Assembly: GCA_016281775.1 (NCBI GenBank)
Contig: JAEEJH010000126.1
Span: 1-33,883 of the forward strand
DNA length: 33,883 nucleotides
Source of the DNA: Clostridiales bacterium
GTDB lineage: Bacteria > Bacillota > Clostridia > Oscillospirales > CAG-272
Direction: 5' to 3'
Positions 18,264 to 25,669 of the stretch are shown here, in pieces. Under the pieces are notes generated by a model. The model saw only the letters and a list, made by a program, of their open reading frames with translations. It did not search any database and was not told where the DNA came from. Made by a program: the position numbers and the translations under genes. Position 1 is the stretch's first letter. The number at the start of each line of letters is the position of its first letter.

Positions 18264-19364
18264 TTATTTATAATTCAGCGCGCCGGAATGTATGATACCT
18301 GTCATTTTTTTATGCCATCCGATATCGTTCCACAGAGACGGAAACTGAGGTCCGCAGAAATTATTCGTTGTGATTGCAGCCCAGCGACCGGTTTGCGAAG
18401 CTGTTTTTACTCCGATCTCGCATAGCTCTTTTATCCAGCTCCAGTCCGTACCCGGTCTGTCCATACAGTCGATGATGCCCCAGCACTCGGTAGTTACGAG
18501 CGGCAGTCCGGTTTCTTCCGAAAAAGCGGCGAAGTAACGTATCTGTTCCGTTAAAACGTGCTGCCAGTATTTTTTGCTTTTCAGGTAAAGTTCTTTTTGC
18601 TGTTCGATGATCTCGCCGGGCGTTCCGTCGCGTCTTACCTTTGCAAACGCGGCTGTAAATCTTCCGTCGCCGTCGCCGTTCATCCATATATGCGGTTCGT
18701 ACAGTCCGTAGCCTTCGAGATCTTCACGGCCTATCCTGTCAAATTCCGTGGATACCGAAAAGGTCAGCGGTATATCCGGATACGCTTTTTTGTATTCGTT
18801 TATCGTGCCGTGTATCCAGTATTGACAAAGATCTCCGTCGCGGAACGGCACCGAGCCGTCTTCGTTTCTCACGAAATCAGCCCAATGAGCAAATTCGTTG
18901 CAGAAATCAACGTACAGAACGTCGCCGCCGGCGGCAAGGACCGTCTCGGTAGCGCGGATAAACATTTTCGCAAGCGTTTTCGGCGTATCGACGGAGCGGA
19001 CGGCGCTTCTCGTGCCGCTGTCGCGGAACCACGTTGAAAGCCCGAGCTTTATTCCGTTTGCGGAGCAGACTTTTACGAAATCGGTCAGCTTTTTTTCAAC
19101 GTTTTCGATATAAATCGTTTCTCTCGTCCCCCACGACGCATAATCCGGCGGCCAGACGGGATCGAGCCGGAACACGCCGTGAGGATTACGGTATATCATA
19201 TGAGGAAAAACGTCGAGTCTTATCGCGTCGTAACCGCGTTCTTTCAACTCGGTTACGGCTTTTTCCCAGTCTTCGTATCCGCCGCCTTCGAAACGGCGTT
19301 CGAGCCATGAGAAATCCCACATCGTTATGGCGAGCGGATGCTTCAGTGAGTTCAAGGCGTTCAT
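18264..19364 (-). CDS. Cellulase-like (clan GH-A, GH5-like) glycoside hydrolase
   Basis: The 366-aa single-domain protein has no signal peptide. The pattern of hydrophobic strands fits a TIM barrel. The likely acid/base is Glu157 within VDFCNEFAHW (the Asn-Glu pair at the end of strand 4 in clan GH-A), and the likely nucleophile is Glu293 in LVTTECWG at strand 7. I cannot assign a CAZy family with certainty; it fits the broad cellulase-like group found in Clostridia and Bacteroidota. It overlaps the upstream UroD-family gene by 4 bp (ATGA), so it is tied translationally to a predicted methyltransferase. That is the tightest physical link between the two halves of this operon. Confidence 0.75.
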   Translation of the reverse strand: MNALNSLKHPLAITMWDFSWLERRFEGGGYEDWEKAVTELKERGYDAIRLDVFPHMIYRNPHGVFRLDPVWPPDYASWGTRETIYIENVEKKLTDFVKVCSANGIKLGLSTWFRDSGTRSAVRSVDTPKTLAKMFIRATETVLAAGGDVLYVDFCNEFAHWADFVRNEDGSVPFRDGDLCQYWIHGTINEYKKAYPDIPLTFSVSTEFDRIGREDLEGYGLYEPHIWMNGDGDGRFTAAFAKVRRDGTPGEIIEQQKELYLKSKKYWQHVLTEQIRYFAAFSEETGLPLVTTECWGIIDCMDRPGTDWSWIKELCEIGVKTASQTGRWAAITTNNFCGPQFPSLWNDIGWHKKMTGIIHSGALNYK

Positions 19365-20479
19365 ATTTTGATCTTCTTTATCTCTTCCGTATAATACTGT
19401 ACGAGTTCGAATTTCGTACCGGGCATCAGTCTGTGGTCCGGGCAGGGGATAAAGCCGCCGAGCGAGGCGAGCCGCTTCATACGTTCGACCTCTTTATCGA
19501 CCGCTGCTTTGTCTATACGCAGAGCGGTCTTGTCCATACCGCCTACGCCGAGAACGTTTTTGCCGAATTTCTTTCTCGCCGGCTCGAACTGATCGCCCCA
19601 TACGCCGACCTCTATCGGGAACATAGTGTTCACGCCGGTTTCGACCCACGTCGGCAGAAGCTTATCCGTCACGCCGTCACAGTCGAGCGATATGATATCT
19701 ATGCCGTATTTATGGCAAAGCTCGTTGCGTTTTTTATAATGCTTCGCGCACAGCCCGTCGAACAGATCGGGTGAGAGAAGAGGCCCGTTTTTGAAGCAGA
19801 TATCCTCCCAGTAGTGCGCGAAATCGAATTTCGCGCCCGTCTGTAAGATCGCCTCGGCGCATTTGTACTGCATTTCGGCGTAGGTGTCGACTATGTCGGC
19901 GAAAAGCTCCTCGTCCTCGTCGTATATGAGATAACTCATACCGATCACGGTCGTTATGTTTCTTATGTTGCCCATGACCGAACCGAGGTGCAGTCCCACG
20001 GGTACGTCGTACGGGCGTATATCGTTGAACTTTTTGTAAAACTCAACGTCTACGCGTTCGGAAAAAAACTGCATTTTCGGTTTGTAGTATTTTTCAAACG
20101 ACTCGCGGTCTTTCAATAGATAATCGTCTTCCGACGGTATCGACGTTACGCCGGGCTTGACGCGCTCGATAACGCCGTCGGCGTTCTGCACGCGGCGCGA
20201 TCCGTCGGGCAGGACCTCGAGCACTTTGGTCTCAAATCCGGGTATGAGATGATTTGCGCTGCCGTAAGTTCTGTAATAGTTGAAATCCCAGCCGAGCAGT
20301 TTATCAAGTTCACGTTCCTTTTCGCTGCCGTCATAGTTGCCGATCGCAAGCTCCGCAGGTATCTTGCCGAGCCTTACCCATTCGTCAAGCAGCTCGGGCC
20401 AGTAGCCGAAATGCACCGCAGGCATTCTGTCGACCGGCTTGAAATGCAGAAGGTTAATGCATCTTTCTCTGTTAGTCAT
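19361..20479 (-). CDS. Uroporphyrinogen decarboxylase-fold methyltransferase-like protein (copy 1)
   Basis: The 372-aa protein starts MTNRERCINLLHFKPVDRMP, the usual opening of the MtaA/CmuA/UroD-like family, whose members move methyl groups to or from corrinoid proteins. It shares WED...NGP (Glu225-Asp226) with its neighbour. The canonical HxC...C zinc ligands of MtaA/MtbA are absent: the corresponding positions are Asp266-Cys267-Asp268 and, at the C-terminus, FIPCPDH with Cys346, Asp348 and His349. A role in haem synthesis is unlikely given the operon. I infer a substrate-specific (type I) demethylase acting with the corrinoid protein at 15962-16600. The ribosome binding site AGGGTGA fixes the start, 9 bp after copy 2. 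Confidence 0.85.
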   Translation of the reverse strand: MTNRERCINLLHFKPVDRMPAVHFGYWPELLDEWVRLGKIPAELAIGNYDGSEKERELDKLLGWDFNYYRTYGSANHLIPGFETKVLEVLPDGSRRVQNADGVIERVKPGVTSIPSEDDYLLKDRESFEKYYKPKMQFFSERVDVEFYKKFNDIRPYDVPVGLHLGSVMGNIRNITTVIGMSYLIYDEDEELFADIVDTYAEMQYKCAEAILQTGAKFDFAHYWEDICFKNGPLLSPDLFDGLCAKHYKKRNELCHKYGIDIISLDCDGVTDKLLPTWVETGVNTMFPIEVGVWGDQFEPARKKFGKNVLGVGGMDKTALRIDKAAVDKEVERMKRLASLGGFIPCPDHRLMPGTKFELVQYYTEEIKKIKI

Positions 20480-20488
20480 TGAATCACC

Positions 20489-21490
20489 CTATTTTACCGC
20501 TTTTTCAGCGTATTCTTTAAGCATATCGATGTATTTGTAGTATCTTTCAAGCGGTACGTCCGGCGGCGTCTGATGGTCGACGCTCGGTATGAAACCGCCC
20601 GTCTTCATCACGGGCAGAAGACGTTCGAATTCGCCGCGCATATCTTCAACGCCGCGGCGCATCGTCATTTTGTCAAACGCTCCGATGAACAGAAAATCGG
20701 GGTGCGCTTCACGCAGAGCCGCGACGTCTACGCCCGCCTGCCGCTCAAGCGGCAGAACGCCTTCGATGCCGGCGTGCTTCAGCCACGGTATCATCTTCGT
20801 TATATCACCGTCGCTGTCGACGATGACTTTCGTGCCGTGTTCTTTTATGTAAGGTATGACCTTTTGATAGTACGGGAGAAGGAACTCGTTGAACGAATCT
20901 TCCGAGATCATGGGACCGTTGTTATAGCTCATATCTTCGCCGAAGGTCATGAAATCAGGTGTGAGGACCGAATATACCTTTTCAAGCGTTCTGAGCTGAA
21001 AATCGGCAAGATCGTCGAGTATCCGGTGATAAAGCTCCGGTTCGTCGTAGAAAGAATACAGATGATTCTCTATGCCGAGCAGAGTGCGGGGAAACCAGAA
21101 GCCGCCGTCTACAGAGAACCAGATCGGAAAATCGCCGCGGTCGTGCGCTTCTTTGAGCGCCTTCATGCCTTCGATCGCCGCGTCGACTTCGTTATCGGGA
21201 TAGAGGTAAGGCAGAAGAGCCTCGTAGCCGTCTTCGTCTTCGCAGATCGGTCCGCCGTTGAATTTCGGCTGAGGACAGTCTGCAGCTCGATGCTGGAACC
21301 AGAACTGTATATGCTGATCGAGGCCGAGATAAGGCGCAAGCTCGCGAAAACCGATGTCGGACGGCAGTCCCTGGCTTTGCCAATTGACGACGGTCTTATC
21401 CCACCACCACGACGCCCATTCGATAGCGGGCAATCTGTCGTCCGGTTTTTCAAAATTCAAAACAGCCTGAAAACGTTCTCTGTTGGTCAT
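20489..21490 (-). CDS. Uroporphyrinogen decarboxylase-fold methyltransferase-like protein (copy 2)
   Basis: The 333-aa paralogue of copy 1 begins MTNRERFQAVLNFEKPDDRLP. It lacks the insert that makes copy 1 longer in its first half. GEDMSYNNGP (Glu185-Asp186) matches copy 1. The metal region is Asp225-Ser226-Asp227, and the C-terminal motif is FIPSVDHQTPP with Asp305 and His306. So this copy also lacks the HxC and Cys ligands of classical corrinoid:thiol methyltransferases. The two copies differ enough that they may act on different substrates or as a heteromer; both are inference. Start at 21490 with GAGAGGAT upstream, 19 bp after the unassigned glycosidase-like gene. Confidence 0.85.
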   Translation of the reverse strand: MTNRERFQAVLNFEKPDDRLPAIEWASWWWDKTVVNWQSQGLPSDIGFRELAPYLGLDQHIQFWFQHRAADCPQPKFNGGPICEDEDGYEALLPYLYPDNEVDAAIEGMKALKEAHDRGDFPIWFSVDGGFWFPRTLLGIENHLYSFYDEPELYHRILDDLADFQLRTLEKVYSVLTPDFMTFGEDMSYNNGPMISEDSFNEFLLPYYQKVIPYIKEHGTKVIVDSDGDITKMIPWLKHAGIEGVLPLERQAGVDVAALREAHPDFLFIGAFDKMTMRRGVEDMRGEFERLLPVMKTGGFIPSVDHQTPPDVPLERYYKYIDMLKEYAEKAVK

Positions 21491-21509
21491 TGTATTATCC
21501 TCTCAATCA

Positions 21510-23375
21510 TCAAAATAAACGGATCGAAGCGAAGCCGTAAGGCGGTATATCGGAAAGATATGCTTTATCGCCTTCGAGGCGCCCCGTGCAGTTGAAAAAT
21601 TCCGCGTTATCGTACTTCCGATCGAGTTCGACGATTCCGTCCATTACGGGATCTGCGAAGAAATTCCAGAGCCCGACGACCGTTTCTTTTTCGTTCTTTT
21701 TGCACTGCAGATAAAGCTGAGGGCAGTCGTTTACGTAAGCCGGCAGTTTTCTGCCGAGCCGCGCGGCAAAATCGGCGTACTGTCTGCCGCGCTTTTTATG
21801 CCGCATTACCGCCGGATCGCTTTCGCGCGGGCTGAAATTGAGTATCAGGAATTTCTGCCCGTCGGCGTTTTCATAGTAAAGAGACATCGGCACCGTTTTG
21901 CCGTTGACTTCCGCGTAACTCAAAACCTCAGCGTTATCGCTGAACCGTGCGACGTATATCAAAGCGTTATAGACGCCGGCGTCGTCGCCGTCTTCATAGG
22001 TTTCCGTCGCGGTGTGTTCGATGCCGTCAACGCCTATAAAACCGCAGTCGATGCCGCGTTTCGTAAGTATATCCGCGGCGGCCGTGTCGATTATCAGACC
22101 GTTATCAAGCGCTGACAGCGGCAGATTTCTCGCGTTTTCGTCAAACGCCGCGCCGAAAACGCCCTCTCCCGTATAGACCGTCGGTACGGAGCAGTAGGAA
22201 AGCGACCGCGCCGCCATCGGGAAGAACAGATGCTCGGGATCGTTTAACGTGTTGTATACCGTCGGGTATTGTGCTTCGGCAAATTTCTTCATCGAAGAAT
22301 ATATCCTTACGCCGCAGGACTCTTTATCCGCAAAATGCGCGTTTATCCATTCGTATACCGGTTTATTGCGTTCGTACAGCCGCGCGTAACCTGTCTCGGT
22401 GTCGGGGCGCGATGTGTAGTCTATGCCGTATTTCAGTATGCCGTCGTTGCAGCCGGCCGCGCGCAGCGCCGTATCGAAGCCTTCGAGATATGCGGCGGGG
22501 CACTGTATACGGGGGCGAGGGAAAACGTCGCCTTCGGACATCACCTCTATATCGGGGAATTTCGTCCACGCCGCTTCCATACGTTCGAGCTCGATCGTAT
22601 CCTGTATCATATTGCCCCAGTTCTGCTTCGCCGCCCAGTAAGGCGCGCCGATCAGACGGACGAAAGGTTTGGTCTTATCGCCCGCGAGCAGACGCGCGAT
22701 CTCAGCGGCGTCGACGCCGTCGATATCCCATCCGGTCATACAGGTGCAGAAGCCGACGCGAATGTTTTCATCCACCTCGTCGATCGCTGCTCTTACGCTT
22801 TTCGCAAAGTTTCTGAAGGCGTCGCCGTTAGCCTGTAAATATGCGTCGCGGTAACGGTTTTTGCCGCCGTTTCTTATCAGCGGGTAAAGCTCTTCCGCCG
22901 AATGCTCTTCGCCCGTGATCGCGTTTATCATCCTGACGTGGTTTTTGCATAAGCAGCCGGGCAGCGAGCCGAAAAAGCCGTATCTGAAATCGTCGTCGAA
23001 CATCAGAAGATCCGGTCCGCAGCCCGCAAGCTCTTTCAGAAAATCAAGCGCGAACTGCATAAACCCGGGATCGGTCGGGCAGGCGTAGCGCGTGTATCTG
23101 GCGCCGTCGAGACCGGTCATACATTCAAATTTCGTATCTTCCTTGAACATGAACGTCCAGATCCAGATACCGACCTCGAGGCCGTTTTTCTTGAAATAAG
23201 GGATGAACTCTTTGAGATACTTAATCGCCCGCGCTCTTTCGACGGGATCGGTGATATAATATTCGAGGCTGATGAACACCCTGTCGGCGTCAAAACGCTT
23301 CAGCTGATTCAGCGTTTCTTTCGCGCCATGTCTGATCATGGTATCGTTGCCTACCGGTACGGAAATTCTGTACAT
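21510..23375 (-). CDS. Unassigned glycosidase-like protein (probable TIM barrel, GH42/GH-A-like layout)
   Basis: About 621 aa with no signal peptide. I do not recognise a named family. The first ~330 residues look like a TIM barrel with clusters of acidic and aromatic residues (LLMFDDDFRYGFFG near 125, EVMSEGDVFPRPR near 280). The middle (~350-480) looks like a Rossmann/GATase-like domain as seen after the barrel in GH42-type enzymes. The C-terminal ~100 residues look like a beta-sandwich. That layout suggests a glycoside hydrolase, with the catalytic pair unproven. GGAGGT 7 nt before the ATG at 23375 decides the start; the longer reading to 23405 would begin inside the promoter's -10 box. 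It is the first gene of the methyl-transfer/glycosidase operon. Confidence 0.65.
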   Translation of the reverse strand: MYRISVPVGNDTMIRHGAKETLNQLKRFDADRVFISLEYYITDPVERARAIKYLKEFIPYFKKNGLEVGIWIWTFMFKEDTKFECMTGLDGARYTRYACPTDPGFMQFALDFLKELAGCGPDLLMFDDDFRYGFFGSLPGCLCKNHVRMINAITGEEHSAEELYPLIRNGGKNRYRDAYLQANGDAFRNFAKSVRAAIDEVDENIRVGFCTCMTGWDIDGVDAAEIARLLAGDKTKPFVRLIGAPYWAAKQNWGNMIQDTIELERMEAAWTKFPDIEVMSEGDVFPRPRIQCPAAYLEGFDTALRAAGCNDGILKYGIDYTSRPDTETGYARLYERNKPVYEWINAHFADKESCGVRIYSSMKKFAEAQYPTVYNTLNDPEHLFFPMAARSLSYCSVPTVYTGEGVFGAAFDENARNLPLSALDNGLIIDTAAADILTKRGIDCGFIGVDGIEHTATETYEDGDDAGVYNALIYVARFSDNAEVLSYAEVNGKTVPMSLYYENADGQKFLILNFSPRESDPAVMRHKKRGRQYADFAARLGRKLPAYVNDCPQLYLQCKKNEKETVVGLWNFFADPVMDGIVELDRKYDNAEFFNCTGRLEGDKAYLSDIPPYGFASIRLF

Positions 23376-23403
23376 TTCAAATACCTCCATTTCTCCTGAT
23401 ACC

Positions 23404-23431
23404 ATTTTACCATAATTTTTGTAAATTTCAA
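23404..23431 (-). promoter_or_regulatory. Promoter of the corrinoid/glycosidase operon
   Basis: On the minus strand TTGAAA (23431-23426) and TAAAAT (23409-23404) are 16 bp apart. The predicted leader is only about 20-25 nt before the ATG at 23375, so no cobalamin riboswitch can sit between them. The region 23376-23532 is AT-rich and carries this promoter back-to-back with the plus-strand promoter at 23472-23499. Confidence 0.75.
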
Positions 23432-23471
23432 TAGAAATGTTGATTTATTTTTTAATTTTTCCGTAATTCCG

Positions 23472-23499
23472 TTGACAAATCACAAAGCACTATTATAAT
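23472..23499 (+). promoter_or_regulatory. Consensus sigma-A promoter of the phosphodiesterase/serpin/partner-switch operon
   Basis: A perfect TTGACA (23472-23477) and a perfect TATAAT (23494-23499) are separated by 16 bp. Transcription should start near 23506, followed by GGAGG (23522-23526) and ATG at 23533. It is the closest match to consensus in the window, so strong expression is expected unless repressed. Confidence 0.85.
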
Positions 23500-23532
23500 T
23501 AAATCATAAAAACTCGATAGCGGAGGCAATTT

Positions 23533-24318
23533 ATGAAGAAAAAACTCGTTATAGTTTCGATAGACGGCATGAGACCGGACGGCTTTCTTAAGTGCGGCAG
23601 TCCCTTCGCCGATGAGATCATGAAAAAAGCGACGTATTCGCTGAACGGCAGAACGGTGTTTCCGTCGGTCACGCTGCCGTGCCATATGTCGATATTCCAC
23701 AGCGTACCGCCGGAGCGCCACGGCGTAACGACCAACACGTACACGCCCATGGTCAGACCGGTCAACGGCCTTTTCGAACAGGTCGGATACGCCGGAGGTG
23801 TCAGCGCGATATTCTACGGCTGGGACAATATACGCGACGTCGCAAGACCGGGTTACGTCAAGTACGGCGAATTCATAAACTGCTTTATGAAAGATCATAC
23901 CGACGGGATCCTTACCGACCGCTGTCTTAAAAGAATGAGAGAAGACAGACCTGATCTCGTGTTCCTTTACCTCGTCGAGACCGACGATAAAGGCGGTCAC
24001 GACGTCGGATGGATGAGCGAGACGTATCTCGAGTACGTAAAATACGCGCTCGGATGCGTCGAACGCGTTTACAGAGAATTCGGAGATGAATATTCATTCA
24101 TAATAACCGCCGATCACGGCGGCCACGACAGAGGTCACGGGACCGATATGCCCGAGGATATGACCGTGCCGATATTCTTTATGGGAGAAGATTTTGAAGA
24201 AGGGAAAGAGCTCCCCGAACTTTCCGTACTCGATATCGCTCCCACCGCCGCGGACGTCATGGGCGTGATGAAAGCTCCCGAATGGGAAGGCATAAGCTTA
24301 TTGAGCGAGGTGAGTTGA
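23533..24318 (+). CDS. NPP-type alkaline phosphatase superfamily phosphodiesterase
   Basis: The 261-aa protein belongs to the nucleotide pyrophosphatase/phosphodiesterase branch of the alkaline phosphatase superfamily. The two-metal site is complete: Asp11 in VSIDGMRPD, the nucleophile Thr47 in FPSVTLPCHMS, Asp151 and His156 in ETDDKGGHDVGW, Asp194-His195 in TADHGGHD, and His202 in RGHGTDM. It is shorter than the eukaryotic NPPs and has no signal peptide, so it probably acts in the cytoplasm on a phosphodiester, nucleotide or phospholipid-type substrate that I cannot specify. It is first in the operon behind a consensus promoter; the serpin gene starts 2 bp after its stop. Confidence 0.88.
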   Translation: MKKKLVIVSIDGMRPDGFLKCGSPFADEIMKKATYSLNGRTVFPSVTLPCHMSIFHSVPPERHGVTTNTYTPMVRPVNGLFEQVGYAGGVSAIFYGWDNIRDVARPGYVKYGEFINCFMKDHTDGILTDRCLKRMREDRPDLVFLYLVETDDKGGHDVGWMSETYLEYVKYALGCVERVYREFGDEYSFIITADHGGHDRGHGTDMPEDMTVPIFFMGEDFEEGKELPELSVLDIAPTAADVMGVMKAPEWEGISLLSEVS

Positions 24319-24320
24319 AA

Positions 24321-25646
24321 ATGAAAAAGATCATAGCAGCCGTATTGGCGTTCATGCTCGCAGCGTCGCTTTCCGCGTGCATGGGGACCGGCGTGATCCC
24401 GGATATAACGGATGATACCGCGGATGATCATACGGTCGAACAGATAAGCGATCCGAAGCCCGTCGCGGCTAAAGGCGTGCAGTTTCTTACGGGCGAAACG
24501 TTCGTTTCTGACAGAACGGCGTCAAAGGTAAGCGAACAGTTCAAAAAGGGCTATGCCGGACTTGCGATCGAGCTTTTGAGACGTTCGGCAAACGGTAAGA
24601 GCGCTCTTATCTCGCCGCTCTCGGTAATGACGGCTTTGCAGATGACGGCGAACGGCGCGAAAGGTCAGACGCTTTCCGAAATGCAGAAAGTGCTCGCGGG
24701 TATGGATACGGAAGAACTCAACAAACAGCTCTTCAACTATTACGCAAAACTCGCGTCGACCGACGGCGCAAGGCTCGAGAGCGCGAACGCGATATGGATC
24801 ACCGACAGCGACGATTTTACCGCGGATAAGGGATTCTTAGACATCATCAACAATACGTTCCGCGCACAGATTGCCACGGCTCCGTTTCCCGACAGATCTA
24901 CCGTCGACGCGATAAACGAGTGGTGCAAGCTCAACACCGATGAAATGATCAAAAAGATACTCGAATACGACGACGTCAGCTCCGATACGGTAATGGTACT
25001 GCTCAACGCCTTGTGCTTCAGCGCGCTGTGGGCGGAACAGTATGAAGAATATCAGTGCAGAGAAGCTGAATTCGAAGGCGAGCACGGCACAAGCAAAGTC
25101 ACGATGATGTATTCGGAAGAAGGCGGATATATAAGCGGAGATAAAGAAAAAGGGTTCGTCAAATATTATAAAGACGGTAACTACGCCTTTGTCGCCCTGC
25201 TGCCGGAAAAAGGCGTCAGAATGAGCGATTACCTATCGTCGCTGACGGGCGAAAAGCTCGTTTCGCTGCTCAATAACCGCGGAGGCGCCGTCAGCGCCGG
25301 TCTGCCCAAGTTCAAATTCGACTGGTCGGCATCGCTCGTTCCGGTACTTTGCGAAATGGGTATGGAGACGGCGTTCACCGAAAGATCGGATCTTTCCGGT
25401 CTCGGCAAAACCAAAAACGGCGAGGCGCTCGCAATAAGCGATGTCATACACAAAACGCATATAGAAGTCGACGAATCCGGCACGAGAGCCGCCGCGGTGA
25501 CCGCGGTCATCGTCAACAAGGTCACGTCCGCAATGCCGACCGAAAGGCACGAGGTCATCCTCGACAGACCTTTCGTATACGCAATAATCGACACGAATAC
25601 GAATCTTCCGGTATTTCTCGGATGTATTACCGATATAAATAAATAA
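24321..25646 (+). CDS. Serpin-family protease inhibitor, lipoprotein
   Basis: The 441-aa protein has a lipoprotein signal peptide ending at Cys20 (lipobox LSAC), so it should be anchored on the outer face of the membrane. The serpin fold is clear: LISPLSVMTALQMTANGAKG near the N-terminus, and the C-terminal signature RPFVYAIIDTNTNLPVFLG. The reactive-centre hinge VDESGTRAAAV keeps Gly at P15, Thr at P14 and a small-residue run, which is the pattern of inhibitory serpins. Arg at P13 and Val near P9 deviate. The reactive loop is several residues longer than in alpha-1-antitrypsin, so P1 cannot be fixed; it lies somewhere in VNKVTSAMP. The start at 24321 (GAGGTGAG upstream) gives the proper signal peptide. 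Confidence 0.93.
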   Translation: MKKIIAAVLAFMLAASLSACMGTGVIPDITDDTADDHTVEQISDPKPVAAKGVQFLTGETFVSDRTASKVSEQFKKGYAGLAIELLRRSANGKSALISPLSVMTALQMTANGAKGQTLSEMQKVLAGMDTEELNKQLFNYYAKLASTDGARLESANAIWITDSDDFTADKGFLDIINNTFRAQIATAPFPDRSTVDAINEWCKLNTDEMIKKILEYDDVSSDTVMVLLNALCFSALWAEQYEEYQCREAEFEGEHGTSKVTMMYSEEGGYISGDKEKGFVKYYKDGNYAFVALLPEKGVRMSDYLSSLTGEKLVSLLNNRGGAVSAGLPKFKFDWSASLVPVLCEMGMETAFTERSDLSGLGKTKNGEALAISDVIHKTHIEVDESGTRAAAVTAVIVNKVTSAMPTERHEVILDRPFVYAIIDTNTNLPVFLGCITDINK

Positions 25647-25669
25647 CTTCCGAAAAGGAGATAATGATA

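Noticed and set aside
19361-21490. True uroporphyrinogen decarboxylase (hemE)
   Set aside because: The neighbours are corrinoid and glycosidase genes, there are two diverged copies, and no other haem gene is present. The N-terminal MTNRER opening and the metal-site pattern fit the methyltransferase-like branch better.
20573-21595. A 340-codon plus-strand open frame opposite UroD copy 2
   Set aside because: The minus-strand protein is a clear family member with a good ribosome binding site; the antisense frame is a by-product of codon bias.
23376-23470. Cobalamin riboswitch before the corrinoid operon
   Set aside because: The promoter leaves only about 20-25 nt of leader before the ATG, far too short for a B12 aptamer, and no B12-box-like conserved element is visible.
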